NCBI GenBank assembly: GCA_023705905.1
Contig: BPTK01000019.1
Coordinates: 1-32,640 of the forward strand
Source: Candidatus Heimdallarchaeota archaeon
Lineage (GTDB): Archaea; Asgardarchaeota; Heimdallarchaeia; Heimdallarchaeales; Heimdallarchaeaceae
Direction of reading: 5' to 3'
DNA: 32,640 bases
Positions within the stretch are counted from its first letter, which is position 1, and each line of letters opens with the position of its first letter. The notes under the pieces were generated by a model. That model was not told the DNA's origin. It searched no databases and was given only the letters and a program-made list of their open reading frames with translations. Position numbers and translations under genes: made by a program. Below are positions 24,923-32,551 of the stretch, piece by piece.

Positions 24923-25046
24923 TGGTCGGGCCTCCGTGATTTGAACACGGGACCGCCCGGTTACCACCGGCTGACGCCTTGATCATTGATCACAAGGGTG
25001 TCTTCTGACTACAGCCGGGTGCTCTAAGCCACTGAGCTAAGGCCCG
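24923..25046 (-). tRNA. trnY: tRNA-Tyr (GUA), with intron and encoded CCA
   Basis: On the minus strand CGGGCCT (25040-25046) pairs with AGGCCCG (24927-24933), leaving discriminator A at 24926 and CCA at 24923-24925. The D-arm is GCTC/GAGC, the anticodon stem is CCCGG/CCGGG with loop C-T-G-T-A-G-[intron]-A, the variable loop is CGGTC and the T-arm is CCGTG-TTCAAAT-CACGG. The anticodon GTA reads Tyr codons. C1-G72 is the archaeal/eukaryotic identity pair of tRNA-Tyr. The mature tRNA has about 77 nt including CCA. The gene is convergent with the methyltransferase; the T-rich stretch on the minus strand beyond 24918 may be its terminator. Confidence 0.93.
24962..25008 (-). other. tRNA-Tyr intron, 47 nt, between positions 37 and 38
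   Basis: Folding the tRNA arms requires removal of about 47 nt immediately 3' of the base after the anticodon, the canonical archaeal intron site. Within it CCTTGTGATC and GATCAAGG form a hairpin with a one-base bulge and an AAT loop, flanked by GAC/GTC. The intron also contains GCCGG, which can pair with the exon CCGGC and so could build the bulge-helix-bulge recognised by the splicing endonuclease. Exact boundaries could shift by a base or two. Confidence 0.8.
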
Positions 25047-25233
25047 ATTTTTATTAGTGTATGAGAACTTCCCTTACACCTATTATCTTTCATTTGCTTT
25101 TCTTCTTAAATTTTTCTTTTCTATCTTCATTTGTTTTTCCTCTTTTTTTTTATGAAAAACCAATAAAAACCCCTCTTTTCCCCCGTTTCTATAAACTTAA
25201 AAACAATCATTACCCCTAATAATTTGGATTAAT

Positions 25234-25665
25234 ATGAGTGAATCGAATGTTCATTATTTTAAACTTCTAGAGAAAAAACATGACGTAGAAGAAGATATTT
25301 TCAGAAAATTAAGTGACCTGCAAGATTTGAAGAAAAAAATTGCTGAACAAAATAAGAAGAAAGCTCGTGATAATAGAGAACGAGAGGAACAATTGTTAAA
25401 GAAAATTGATTTTGAACAACAAGATCTGGCAGATAAAGCTTTCAAATGTGAAGTTACAGCTAAGAAGAAAGAAGCACATATTGCTGAAAAAGAATATAAG
25501 ATTCGAGAGTTTGAGAGAAGAATCAAAAAGGTTGAAGACGAAATAGATCTATTAGAACAAGAACTAAATGATGTAGAAGGAGATATATCTGCTCATCAGT
25601 CTGGACAACCATCTAAACCAAAGGAAACCTTCCCCCTAGAACCTACAGTTCTTGAGGATGATTAG
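25234..25665 (+). CDS. coiled-coil protein
   Basis: The 143-residue protein is a nearly continuous charged helix from about 8 to 115 with heptad-like Leu/Ile spacing (for example EERRIKK/VEDEIDLLEQELNDVEGD near the end), followed by a proline-containing acidic tail of about 25 residues. There are no signal peptide, membrane segment or catalytic motif, and the single Cys is not in a motif. It could be a structural or adaptor protein; no family is recognised. A TATA-like CTATAAAC (about 25190-25197) lies some 40 nt upstream of the ATG. The region before it (25071-25150) on the plus strand is almost all pyrimidine. It stands as a single-gene unit between the tRNA and the superoxide reductase. 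Confidence 0.68.
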   Translation: MSESNVHYFKLLEKKHDVEEDIFRKLSDLQDLKKKIAEQNKKKARDNREREEQLLKKIDFEQQDLADKAFKCEVTAKKKEAHIAEKEYKIREFERRIKKVEDEIDLLEQELNDVEGDISAHQSGQPSKPKETFPLEPTVLEDD

Positions 25666-25771
25666 AACTTCCCATTTCTCTTTCTTTTATTGTTAAACTA
25701 TTTTTTACTTAATTTTGTTCTTCCAAGAAATTTATTTATAGATGTAGTTCCAATAACTTAGGTGAGTACAT

Positions 25772-26155
25772 ATGGAATTATATGGAACAGCTGATTGGAA
25801 AACAGAAAAACATGTACCCGTTATTGAAGTAGATGACGTTGTTAAGAGTGGAGAAAAAACTCCTGTTACTGTTAGTGTAGGAAAAGAAATCTCACACCCT
25901 AACAAAACAGAACATCACATTTCATGGATAAAACTAATGTTTTGGCCAGAAGGTGAAAAATATCCTTATCAAATAGGATTAGCTAATTTTGATGCACATG
26001 GTGCTTCATTAAATGGACCTAATACAAGTGGAGTTTATTCTGAACCTTTTGCAGTTTTTCAGCTAAAAACTGAGAAGGCAGGAAAACTTATCGCTACTTC
26101 TTACTGTAATATACATGGTTTTTGGAAATTTGAAAAAGAAATAAAAGTTGAATAA
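25772..26155 (+). CDS. sorA: superoxide reductase (class II, neelaredoxin type)
   Basis: The 127-residue protein is a single-domain desulfoferrodoxin-like protein without the N-terminal rubredoxin-like Cys4 domain. The iron ligands of the [Fe(His)4(Cys)] centre are all in place: H14 in EKHVP (with E12), H42 in SHPNKTEHH, H48, C112 and H115 in CNIHG. It reduces superoxide to hydrogen peroxide with electrons from rubredoxin or a similar donor in the cytosol and is a typical defence of anaerobes. Starts at an ATG, with SD GGTGAG 5 nt upstream and a TATA-like TTTATTTATAG about 30-40 nt further up. It is a monocistronic unit ended by a T-rich stretch. Confidence 0.93.
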   Translation: MELYGTADWKTEKHVPVIEVDDVVKSGEKTPVTVSVGKEISHPNKTEHHISWIKLMFWPEGEKYPYQIGLANFDAHGASLNGPNTSGVYSEPFAVFQLKTEKAGKLIATSYCNIHGFWKFEKEIKVE

Positions 26156-26160
26156 ACTAC

Positions 26161-26182
26161 ATTTTTTCTTTCTATTTTTTTA
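26161..26182 (+). terminator. T-rich terminator after the superoxide reductase
   Basis: Two runs of T (six and seven) separated by a short CTTTCTA segment lie a few bases after the stop at 26155. Archaeal transcription stops at such T-runs without needing a hairpin, and no stem is seen here. Confidence 0.45.
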
Positions 26183-26283
26183 TATTACTCCTCGTACAAA
26201 GGAAAACAAATACTTTTTGGTGATTAAGGGTTCTCTTTTCTATTTCGGACAATCTTTATTTAAGTTGTATTTTAAGGTAATTT

Positions 26284-26844
26284 ATGAATAAAACAGCTCA
26301 AAAGGAAAGTGGAGAGTTTCCCCGTCCAGGTTCAGTGGAGCACAATTTCCTGTTTGGAGATAAGATCCAGCAGAAAAAATCGTTAAAACGCTGGAAGCGA
26401 CTTAACAAATATGTAACTATCCCCCTCTACAAATTGGGAATATTTCCCCTTTTTGGTTTTGGAAAGATATTTCTTTTACTTTTCACAAAGGGGAGAAAAA
26501 CAGGAAAAATGAGAACAACACCTCTTGAATATAGACGAAGAGATGGAGAAGTATACGTCGTAGCAGGTAGAGGTGGAAAAGCTCATTGGTTCAATAACCT
26601 CATAGCTAATCCTGATGATATAGAAGTGAAAATAGGTTTCCGCAAATTTTCTGCAGAGTATGAGCTAATAGAGGATGTTGAAACAAAGAACCAATTTTTC
26701 ATTTGGTATGTGACAAAATTTCCGCGTGATGCTAAGTTCCTTTTTGGATGGGATCCGAAAAATGATAAGCCAGAAAATGTTGATTTTACTAGCTTTTCAA
26801 AATTAATCAAACTTGTAAAAATAAAAAAAAGAAGTAAGGTTTAG
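26284..26844 (+). CDS. DDN-like deazaflavin (F420)-dependent reductase family protein
   Basis: The 186-residue protein carries the family's central segment: FTKGRKTGKMRTTPLEYRR, then VYVVAGRGGKAHWFNNLIANP, from about 60 to 112, a split-barrel flavin/F420-binding fold. Family members (DUF385, nitroreductase/quinone reductase type) bind F420 and reduce quinones or nitro compounds. The N-terminal 45 residues add a basic/hydrophobic stretch (about 33-58) that could sit on a membrane. The C-terminus is basic. Starts with ATG after SD AAGGT 5 nt upstream. Together with the superoxide reductase just before it, this suggests a small oxidative-stress/redox neighbourhood, although the two are separate units. 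Confidence 0.82.
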   Translation: MNKTAQKESGEFPRPGSVEHNFLFGDKIQQKKSLKRWKRLNKYVTIPLYKLGIFPLFGFGKIFLLLFTKGRKTGKMRTTPLEYRRRDGEVYVVAGRGGKAHWFNNLIANPDDIEVKIGFRKFSAEYELIEDVETKNQFFIWYVTKFPRDAKFLFGWDPKNDKPENVDFTSFSKLIKLVKIKKRSKV

Positions 26845-26866
26845 AGTTAAACATTGAGATTATAGT

Positions 26867-27316
26867 TTAAATCTCATCCTCTGTTTGAACTGTTTCCTTC
26901 TTTGCTGGTGTTAATCCCTTTGTTTCTATGTAATAATTTGTACAAACAATTATTGCTATACTTCCTACTAACATGAGTATATACATCCAGTAGAGGTCTG
27001 TATTTCGCAAAAATCCCACTACGACTGACATGATGAATAACAATGATAAGGGAATTATTGAGAAAATAAAGTATAGCTGTTCCTTAGAGTAAGCTACTTT
27101 TTTAGCGATAAGAATAGTCAACAAGTATATAGCTGCTGTTCCCACTGCAATAAGGCTAATTACACCTTGACCTACATAATCTGCGCTTAGACGTATATCA
27201 ATAAACGATGCTATCATATTCCAAAATGCAAAAACTATGAATATACTCCAAGAGATTAAAATCCCTATTCCCCATCCATTTTTAGAAAATTCTTCAAATT
27301 CTGCTTTTAAAGACAT
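26867..27316 (-). CDS. four-TM membrane protein of unknown function
   Basis: The 149-residue protein has four hydrophobic segments at about 14-39, 49-69, 79-101 and 108-129, short loops and a charged C-terminus of about 18 residues. There are no motifs, and no family is recognised. The ATG at 27316 has no SD and very little leader; an AT-rich segment with ACTATATGAC overlaps the start, so the mRNA may be leaderless. It converges on the F420-type reductase gene, 22 bp away. Confidence 0.7.
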   Translation of the reverse strand: MSLKAEFEEFSKNGWGIGILISWSIFIVFAFWNMIASFIDIRLSADYVGQGVISLIAVGTAAIYLLTILIAKKVAYSKEQLYFIFSIIPLSLLFIMSVVVGFLRNTDLYWMYILMLVGSIAIIVCTNYYIETKGLTPAKKETVQTEDEI

Positions 27317-27436
27317 GTCATATAGTTAAATTGTTCAAATTTTTAATGTTTCTAATGTGACATTGTTTTTTAATGGGCTAAAACAGCCAATTTTATATCA
27401 ATTCTGTATTGTCAATTCAGAGAAAAATGAGCTACT

Positions 27437-29395
27437 TTATGCTTTACTAGGAAAGACCATTTTAGCTAACTCGTCAATCATATTTTTAGAACCTGCAGAA
27501 ATTGTCTTTGATGATTTTACCGCTCTTTGTAGATCATCCCATATGGAAGTTGATGTTCCTATAATTCTAGTCAGAGCTTCTAACTTTTGCATGGCTGAAT
27601 AGGTTTGTCCTTTGATTACATAACTGAATAGAAACGGTTTCTTTGCTTTCAATAGCAGGGTGTACTCTTGATGTTTAATCCTTTCAATTGACCCCTCACT
27701 TGAGAATGTTTCTTGACTGAATTTAATTATAGCTGCAAGAAAACCGCCTATTAAGACACCATCTAATTGACTGCCTTCAACATAATTCTTTGTGTAAAGT
27801 GGTAATCCATTCTCGGACAAAATGATGAGTAAAATCGGTTCTTCATTAATGATTTCTGTAACAACAGATTCTCCGTTTTTAATCAGTTTTACGACAAGAC
27901 CACCGAGCTGAGCAAACTCTAGTCTTTCTTTCAGATCTGCTTTTTTATCAATCAAATTTTCCCAATCACTCAATTGATCCAATAAAGAATCATGATCACT
28001 TGAAATACTAATAGCTAATTTGCGTAATCCTTTCTTCTCTGCAATTTCTTGAGCTTTTTTCAATAATTCTCGTGCTTTTTCCAGATCTAAATCTATTAAA
28101 GCCATCTGGCTCTGTAACCAATAAGTTTTCGCCAGTAAATTGTGAGAATCTTGGTGCTTTGCTATGTCAAACAAACTACTTAACATAGCTTGTAAAAGTG
28201 TAAAGACTTCTTGATCACCTGAAATTTTGAGCTCTTCTAAAAGTAGTTCACTTAACCCAATTAGTGCAATAACTGTTAATGAATGATCGACTATCTCTTC
28301 TTCAAGCACCTTCTGTAGAAGTTCTTGAGCTTCGACTCGATGTTTCATCCTCGTACTTGTTTTTAAAAGAGTTGCCTCAGCAATTTTTCGTAACTGACTG
28401 ATAAAAGAGCTATTTTCAGAGGATTCTATGTATCTTAATCTATCTAAATATCTTTGGGCACTTTTCTTATTGTCTGAATCCAGAGATGCTGAAATTAAAT
28501 AGAATAGTGACATAGCTATGTCTCTCTTATTTCCTATTTCCTCTCTTAGTGAGAGACTTTGCTTGAAATAACGTACAGCTGTATCATACTTCCCTTTTTG
28601 TTGATAGATTTCCCCAATATTGTAAAAAGCTAAACTAACAAATTGACTATTACCTATTTCTTCCCAACTGTCGAGACTTTGTTTATAGTAGTTCAATGCC
28701 TCATCTAATTCTCCCTGGTAACGAAATATATTACCTATATTATTGAGAGATGTTGCAATATCATCAATGTTACCAAATTCTTTGTAAAGAAACAAACTTT
28801 TTTGATAGTAACCTAGAGCTTTGTGAAGCTCTCCTTTTGTTCTGTTAAGAACACCAAGATTATTTAAAACCGAACTTATCTCCTGTTTATCTCCAATTTT
28901 CTCCCATAAGGAAAGGCTTTTTCTATAATGTTTCTCTGCCTCTTCAAAATTACCTTCTGTATGATGAAGTACTCCTTTTATTCTGTATGTTCTAGCTTCT
29001 CTGGTTATGACAGACGTTATTTTTTTCTCTTTTAACTTCTTAATAATAAGTTCATTTTTATCTAGTACTTTTACAGCTTTTTCTAGCTTGCCTAATCGCC
29101 AATATGAATAAGCAGTTTCATTCGTTGCGTCTAGAATAGCTAAATAATCATCAGGATCCTTGCATTTCTGAAGAGCTTCTTCAGCTAAACTTAGGGCTTT
29201 TTCATATTTGCCTGTTTTATTATATATCTCACTTTTGAGAATCTGGCAATTTATTTGTTTTTTTTCTCCTAATTTTCCCTGTTTATTTATGCTTTCTAAG
29301 TCTTTTAAGGCTTCTTCATACTTTCCTTTACTAATAAGCTTCTTCACATTTTCAAAATCTGTTGTAGGAAGCGCGTTCAAATTCAAAAGCCTCAA
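27437..29395 (-). CDS. TPR-repeat protein with longin/roadblock-like C-terminal domain
   Basis: The 652-residue protein has an array of TPR units of about 40 residues from about 20 to 320 (for example SSVLNNLGVLNRTKGELHKA and ATSLNNIGNIFRYQGELDEA), a second helical array at about 340-500, and a C-terminal alpha/beta domain (about 515-650) with LLIILSENGLPLYTKNYVEG, then LLLKAKKPFLFSYVIKG. The last domain has the strand-helix order of longin/roadblock-like modules that Asgard archaea attach to scaffolds, often linked with small GTPases. It is cytosolic. The first codon is TTG; the conserved part begins by about residue 15, so the true start is uncertain. The 123 bp upstream hold only AT-rich promoter-like sequence. 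Confidence 0.82.
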   Translation of the reverse strand: MRLLNLNALPTTDFENVKKLISKGKYEEALKDLESINKQGKLGEKKQINCQILKSEIYNKTGKYEKALSLAEEALQKCKDPDDYLAILDATNETAYSYWRLGKLEKAVKVLDKNELIIKKLKEKKITSVITREARTYRIKGVLHHTEGNFEEAEKHYRKSLSLWEKIGDKQEISSVLNNLGVLNRTKGELHKALGYYQKSLFLYKEFGNIDDIATSLNNIGNIFRYQGELDEALNYYKQSLDSWEEIGNSQFVSLAFYNIGEIYQQKGKYDTAVRYFKQSLSLREEIGNKRDIAMSLFYLISASLDSDNKKSAQRYLDRLRYIESSENSSFISQLRKIAEATLLKTSTRMKHRVEAQELLQKVLEEEIVDHSLTVIALIGLSELLLEELKISGDQEVFTLLQAMLSSLFDIAKHQDSHNLLAKTYWLQSQMALIDLDLEKARELLKKAQEIAEKKGLRKLAISISSDHDSLLDQLSDWENLIDKKADLKERLEFAQLGGLVVKLIKNGESVVTEIINEEPILLIILSENGLPLYTKNYVEGSQLDGVLIGGFLAAIIKFSQETFSSEGSIERIKHQEYTLLLKAKKPFLFSYVIKGQTYSAMQKLEALTRIIGTSTSIWDDLQRAVKSSKTISAGSKNMIDELAKMVFPSKA

Positions 29396-29518
29396 GTATA
29401 TAATATGCTGTAGTAGAATAATAAATTTGCTACAGTGGTAAAGGGAAATGTTCTAGACCTTCTCTTTAGATTTCAAGTATTCCAAAATTCTTGTTTTACC
29501 TAACTTAGCTCCAAAATT

Positions 29519-29749
29519 CTAAATGAATCTCTCTTTTATTTTTGGCATAGCAATATTGATAGTTAACTCTGACAAACTTTCTGCATAATCAAAATGCTCA
29601 CCACAAAACCAATCTGCATAAGGAGGATGTTCAACTATGTCCTTCTTATCCCACTCAATATCAGCTTCTCGTTTGGCAAAATTAACGACTCCTCCTTCTT
29701 CTTGAGGTTTAAACCTCCTATCACAAATTACACATACAGGCGGTTTCAT
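29519..29749 (-). CDS. small Cys/His protein, paralogue of the next gene
   Basis: The 76-residue protein starts MKPPVCVICDRRF and contains HPPYADWFCGEH at about 41-52 followed by an amphipathic helix. Two Cys of CxxC and the Cys/His of WFCGEH could form a four-ligand zinc site. It shares the order MKPPxCxIC, EEGG, HPPxAxWFCGEH and a closing helix with the protein encoded just upstream, so the two are tandem duplicates. The start lies 4 bp after the stop of its paralogue (29754), so they are co-transcribed. No named family is recognised. Confidence 0.75.
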   Translation of the reverse strand: MKPPVCVICDRRFKPQEEGGVVNFAKREADIEWDKKDIVEHPPYADWFCGEHFDYAESLSELTINIAMPKIKERFI

Positions 29750-29753
29750 AAAA

Positions 29754-30002
29754 TCAACTTTTTGGATATTTTTCTTTTAGAATTTTCATTGCTTCATCTA
29801 TAGTAAATTCTTTCAACTCTTTTGCTGCCTCGTAATGTTCTCCACAAAACCACTCTGCGAAGGGTGGATGACCTTGCATACTCTCTTCTCTCATAACATT
29901 GATCCATCTTTCATCACTACTTCGTTTTTTGAAGTAAACTAAACCGCCTTCCTCGTCATCTAGAAATTCTTTGTAACATATTGTGCACATTGGTGGCTTC
30001 AT
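29754..30002 (-). CDS. small Cys/His protein, paralogue of the previous gene
   Basis: The protein from the ATG at 30002 has 82 residues: MKPPMCTICYKEF, then EEGGLVYFKKR and HPPFAEWFCGEHY at about 48-60, then a helix. The Cys/His pattern matches the neighbour, but the middle is about 6 residues longer. The frame is open upstream to 30080, where it would overlap the HEAT gene; I chose 30002 because the paralogue starts with the same MKPP and because a TATA-like box lies 25 nt upstream, which points to a leaderless transcript. The HEAT gene lies upstream in the same direction. Confidence 0.75.
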   Translation of the reverse strand: MKPPMCTICYKEFLDDEEGGLVYFKKRSSDERWINVMREESMQGHPPFAEWFCGEHYEAAKELKEFTIDEAMKILKEKYPKS

Positions 30003-30020
30003 ATATTTTGCTGATAGAGA

Positions 30021-30031
30021 TACTATAAAAA
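30021..30031 (-). promoter_or_regulatory. TATA-like box for the tandem Cys/His genes
   Basis: On the minus strand TTTTTATAGTA is centred about 25 nt upstream of the ATG at 30002, the right distance for a leaderless archaeal transcript, preceded by an A-rich stretch that could be a BRE. Confidence 0.45.
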
Positions 30032-30076
30032 TTTTAGGGGAATTAGAGTGTGATAAAAAACTGGAATTTGCGACCT

Positions 30077-30961
30077 TCACTCTAATCTTACTGATCTTCT
30101 GATATGTGTCATAGTTTCTGTTGCCATCAATCGATTATTTGAATCTTCATCATTTCTAGCAATTTCACCAAGCTTATCAATCGTGGAGGGATCATTGATT
30201 TCTTTGAGATTTGTTAAACCTTCAAATCTAACCCTAGCATTTTCATCCTCCAAGATCTTAAGATTCATTTTCAAAATATTAGAATCTTGAATTTCACCTT
30301 TTTTAATTATCTTTCCTAACTCTGTGAGCGCTAGAAGACGAATCCCCCAATCCTTATCCTCTAAAGCTTTCTCCAAATGTGGAAGAGGATTACCTTCTAC
30401 TCTGGTTGTAAGAAACTCTACAGCAACCTCTTTTACTGTTTTATTAAGATCCAAGATAAATCCTGCTATTACTGATGCTGGTACTTTGACTTGGAAATTC
30501 AATAAAGTGGATTTAGCTTCTTCTCTAACTGAATCGGTGTCATCTTTTAACATCTCAAAAAGAGGTGCTATCATGGATGGACTATCGAAATGTTTCAATT
30601 CTTTTGTAGCGGAATACCTGACTTGTGGGTGTTCATCTTTTAAAGATTGCAGGAGAAATGGAACTGTTTCAGGATTTTTATGTTTTCCAAACGAATTTAT
30701 GGTTGCTTGTCTAACTTCCCAGTCTTTATCCTCTAAAGTGTGTGTAAGTGCAATCAAAGCATGTTTGTCTTCTACGTCTCCCAAAATCTCTGCTGCAAAG
30801 GCTCTGACACCTTTGTCTACATCTTGTAGAGTTCGAATTATCAGGTTCATAACCGTATGATTTTGCTTGTGAGAAGATAATTGTTCCAGTGCTAATTGCC
30901 TCATAGCTGGATTTTCGTTTTCTAATAGTTTGGTTATTTTTTGGATTTCTTCATTAGTCAT
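30077..30961 (-). CDS. HEAT-repeat (PBS-lyase-type) protein
   Basis: The 294-residue protein is a regular solenoid of about eight HEAT units of 30-32 residues, each with the D-x-x-V-R pattern (DVDKGVRAFAAEILGDVED, DKDWEVRQATINSFGKHKN, DEHPQVRYSATKELKHFDS, DDTDSVREEAKSTLLNF and so on). It has no catalytic residues, signal or membrane segment. Such proteins are scaffolds or, in phycobilisome lyases, chromophore-attachment factors; the latter is irrelevant here. Starts with ATG at 30961, with AT-rich sequence and an inverted repeat upstream shared with the divergent transporter gene. Its 3' end is about 75 bp from the tandem Cys/His genes. Confidence 0.85.
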   Translation of the reverse strand: MTNEEIQKITKLLENENPAMRQLALEQLSSHKQNHTVMNLIIRTLQDVDKGVRAFAAEILGDVEDKHALIALTHTLEDKDWEVRQATINSFGKHKNPETVPFLLQSLKDEHPQVRYSATKELKHFDSPSMIAPLFEMLKDDTDSVREEAKSTLLNFQVKVPASVIAGFILDLNKTVKEVAVEFLTTRVEGNPLPHLEKALEDKDWGIRLLALTELGKIIKKGEIQDSNILKMNLKILEDENARVRFEGLTNLKEINDPSTIDKLGEIARNDEDSNNRLMATETMTHIRRSVRLE

Positions 30962-31013
30962 GAAAACACACCAGAATTGTAAATATTACATGCTATTGGA
31001 ACAAGTTCAATAT

Positions 31014-31065
31014 AAGAATATTTTTGCTAGTTACTATTTTCTAGCAATATTTTGTCAATATTCTT
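31014..31065. repeat. nested inverted repeats between the HEAT and symporter genes
   Basis: The outer arms AAGAATATT (31014-31022) and AATATTCTT (31057-31065) enclose inner arms TTGCTAG (31024-31030) and CTAGCAA (31041-31047). Both pairs are perfect. They lie 53 bp from the HEAT gene start and 78 bp from the symporter start, just upstream of a TATA-like TTATATAAC at about 31078-31086. It could be an operator for one or both divergent genes. Confidence 0.45.
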
Positions 31066-31142
31066 TTTTGCAAAATTTTATATAACTCGAAGAATAATTT
31101 GACAAAGTTGTTTTAAAAAGACTAATAATTCGAGGCTACAAT

Positions 31143-32486
31143 ATGCTTACACTTCGCCAAAAATTCTCTTACGGAATCTGTCGTTTCGGAACAACTATTC
31201 TTCTAAATGTTGTATTTTTAGTGACTTTTTGGATGTATAATAGCGACACAGTAGATTTAGATCCTATGTTAAATGGTATAGGGAATGCTGTAGGCAAATT
31301 GGTTATAGGTCTTTCGTCATTTTTCTTTGGCTTTCTCTCTGACTCTCTATCCTCTTCCACAGCTAAATATGGTCGAAGAAAACTTTTCATTTGGATAGGG
31401 GCACCATTGCTAGGTCTTTCGTTTACTATGCTTTTTATTCCCCACTTCATCATTCCAGATGGTAGTCAAACTGGTTTATTTTTATGGTTGCTGATATGGA
31501 ATTCCTTATTTCATTTCTTCTACGGTTTTCTTCTGACCCCGTATCAATCTTGGCTACCTGAACTGACCAAGCCTGAAGAAAGAGTAGGTGTTTCAGCCAT
31601 TATGAATGTCACAAATCTGGTTGGTGGTGCAGTAGGTGCTGGATTTTCTTTACTTATGGCTGGTGTTATTCAAGAATCTGGTGGGGTTATAGGTAATGCA
31701 GCAATTATTTTACTATCATTCGCAATAATTTTTTCTGTTGTTGAAGTTGCTATGTTTATTCCAGCTTTGGTTACCATAAAGGAGAAACATGTTGCAACGG
31801 AGAAAAAGAATATCTGGAAAGAACTAAAGGTTGCTTTGAAGAACAAAAATTACGTTGTTTGGATGATTAGTTATGCGATATTAAGTATTGGAGTAACACT
31901 TATGTCTGCTTTATTGCTGGATTTCGTGCATGAGGTGCTCGGGTTGAACACCACGCTTGATAATTTTATTTTTGCAGTATTAATGTTTGTAGCAATGGTA
32001 ATTGGATTCTATACCTGGTCTGTTGTGTCAAAGAAGAGAGGAATTAAAATCTCATTGATAATTTCATTTTGCTTTCTCTTAGTCTGGATGCCACTAACGC
32101 CATTAGTAGGGAAAATACCTTTAATTCCTCCAGCAATACAAGGATATATCTTTGGCTTTTTCGCAATTTTTGCGATATCAGCTGTTTTTCTATTCCCTTA
32201 TGTCATTATTGCTGATATAGCTGACAAGGATGAGAAAGATACTTCAGTGAACCGATCTGGGGTTTACACTGGTTTCAAAGCTATTCCTACCAATATTGCA
32301 CAAGCTGGAGGGTTCCTTCTAGTAGGCTATTTGTTGTCTCAAGGGACCAATTTTGATATAAAGTGGATAGGACCAGTAGTCACCGTATTTCTAGTAATTG
32401 CCTTACCGATAATGCTGCTAGGTGATTACGATTTGTTCAAGAAAAAACCAAAAGAAAAGGTTTTAGAAATCGATTCAGAAAATTAG
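31143..32486 (+). CDS. GPH-type (MelB/SLC45-like) sugar:cation symporter
   Basis: The 447-residue protein has about twelve membrane segments. Segment 1 begins RQKFSYGICRFGTTILLNVV, and the first cytosolic loop has DSLSSSTAKYGRRKLFIWIG, the Asp-then-GRRK arrangement typical of glycoside-pentoside-hexuronide:cation symporters, followed by FFYGFLLTPYQSWLPELT and ERVGVSAIMN (helices 4-5). It should import a sugar or sugar conjugate with Na+ or H+. The substrate cannot be told. SD GAGG lies 7 nt before the ATG. The gene is divergent from the HEAT protein and stands alone. Confidence 0.82.
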   Translation: MLTLRQKFSYGICRFGTTILLNVVFLVTFWMYNSDTVDLDPMLNGIGNAVGKLVIGLSSFFFGFLSDSLSSSTAKYGRRKLFIWIGAPLLGLSFTMLFIPHFIIPDGSQTGLFLWLLIWNSLFHFFYGFLLTPYQSWLPELTKPEERVGVSAIMNVTNLVGGAVGAGFSLLMAGVIQESGGVIGNAAIILLSFAIIFSVVEVAMFIPALVTIKEKHVATEKKNIWKELKVALKNKNYVVWMISYAILSIGVTLMSALLLDFVHEVLGLNTTLDNFIFAVLMFVAMVIGFYTWSVVSKKRGIKISLIISFCFLLVWMPLTPLVGKIPLIPPAIQGYIFGFFAIFAISAVFLFPYVIIADIADKDEKDTSVNRSGVYTGFKAIPTNIAQAGGFLLVGYLLSQGTNFDIKWIGPVVTVFLVIALPIMLLGDYDLFKKKPKEKVLEIDSEN

Positions 32487-32551
32487 TCCTTTGATTTAAT
32501 AGTTAAATTCAAAACATATAAAATAGTAATTAAAAGAAATGTAGAAAGAGG

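Noticed and set aside
30324-30860. 178-codon plus-strand frame opposite the HEAT gene
   Set aside because: The regular HEAT repeats on the minus strand create open antisense frames; the plus-strand translation is Ser-rich and repetitive without domain features.
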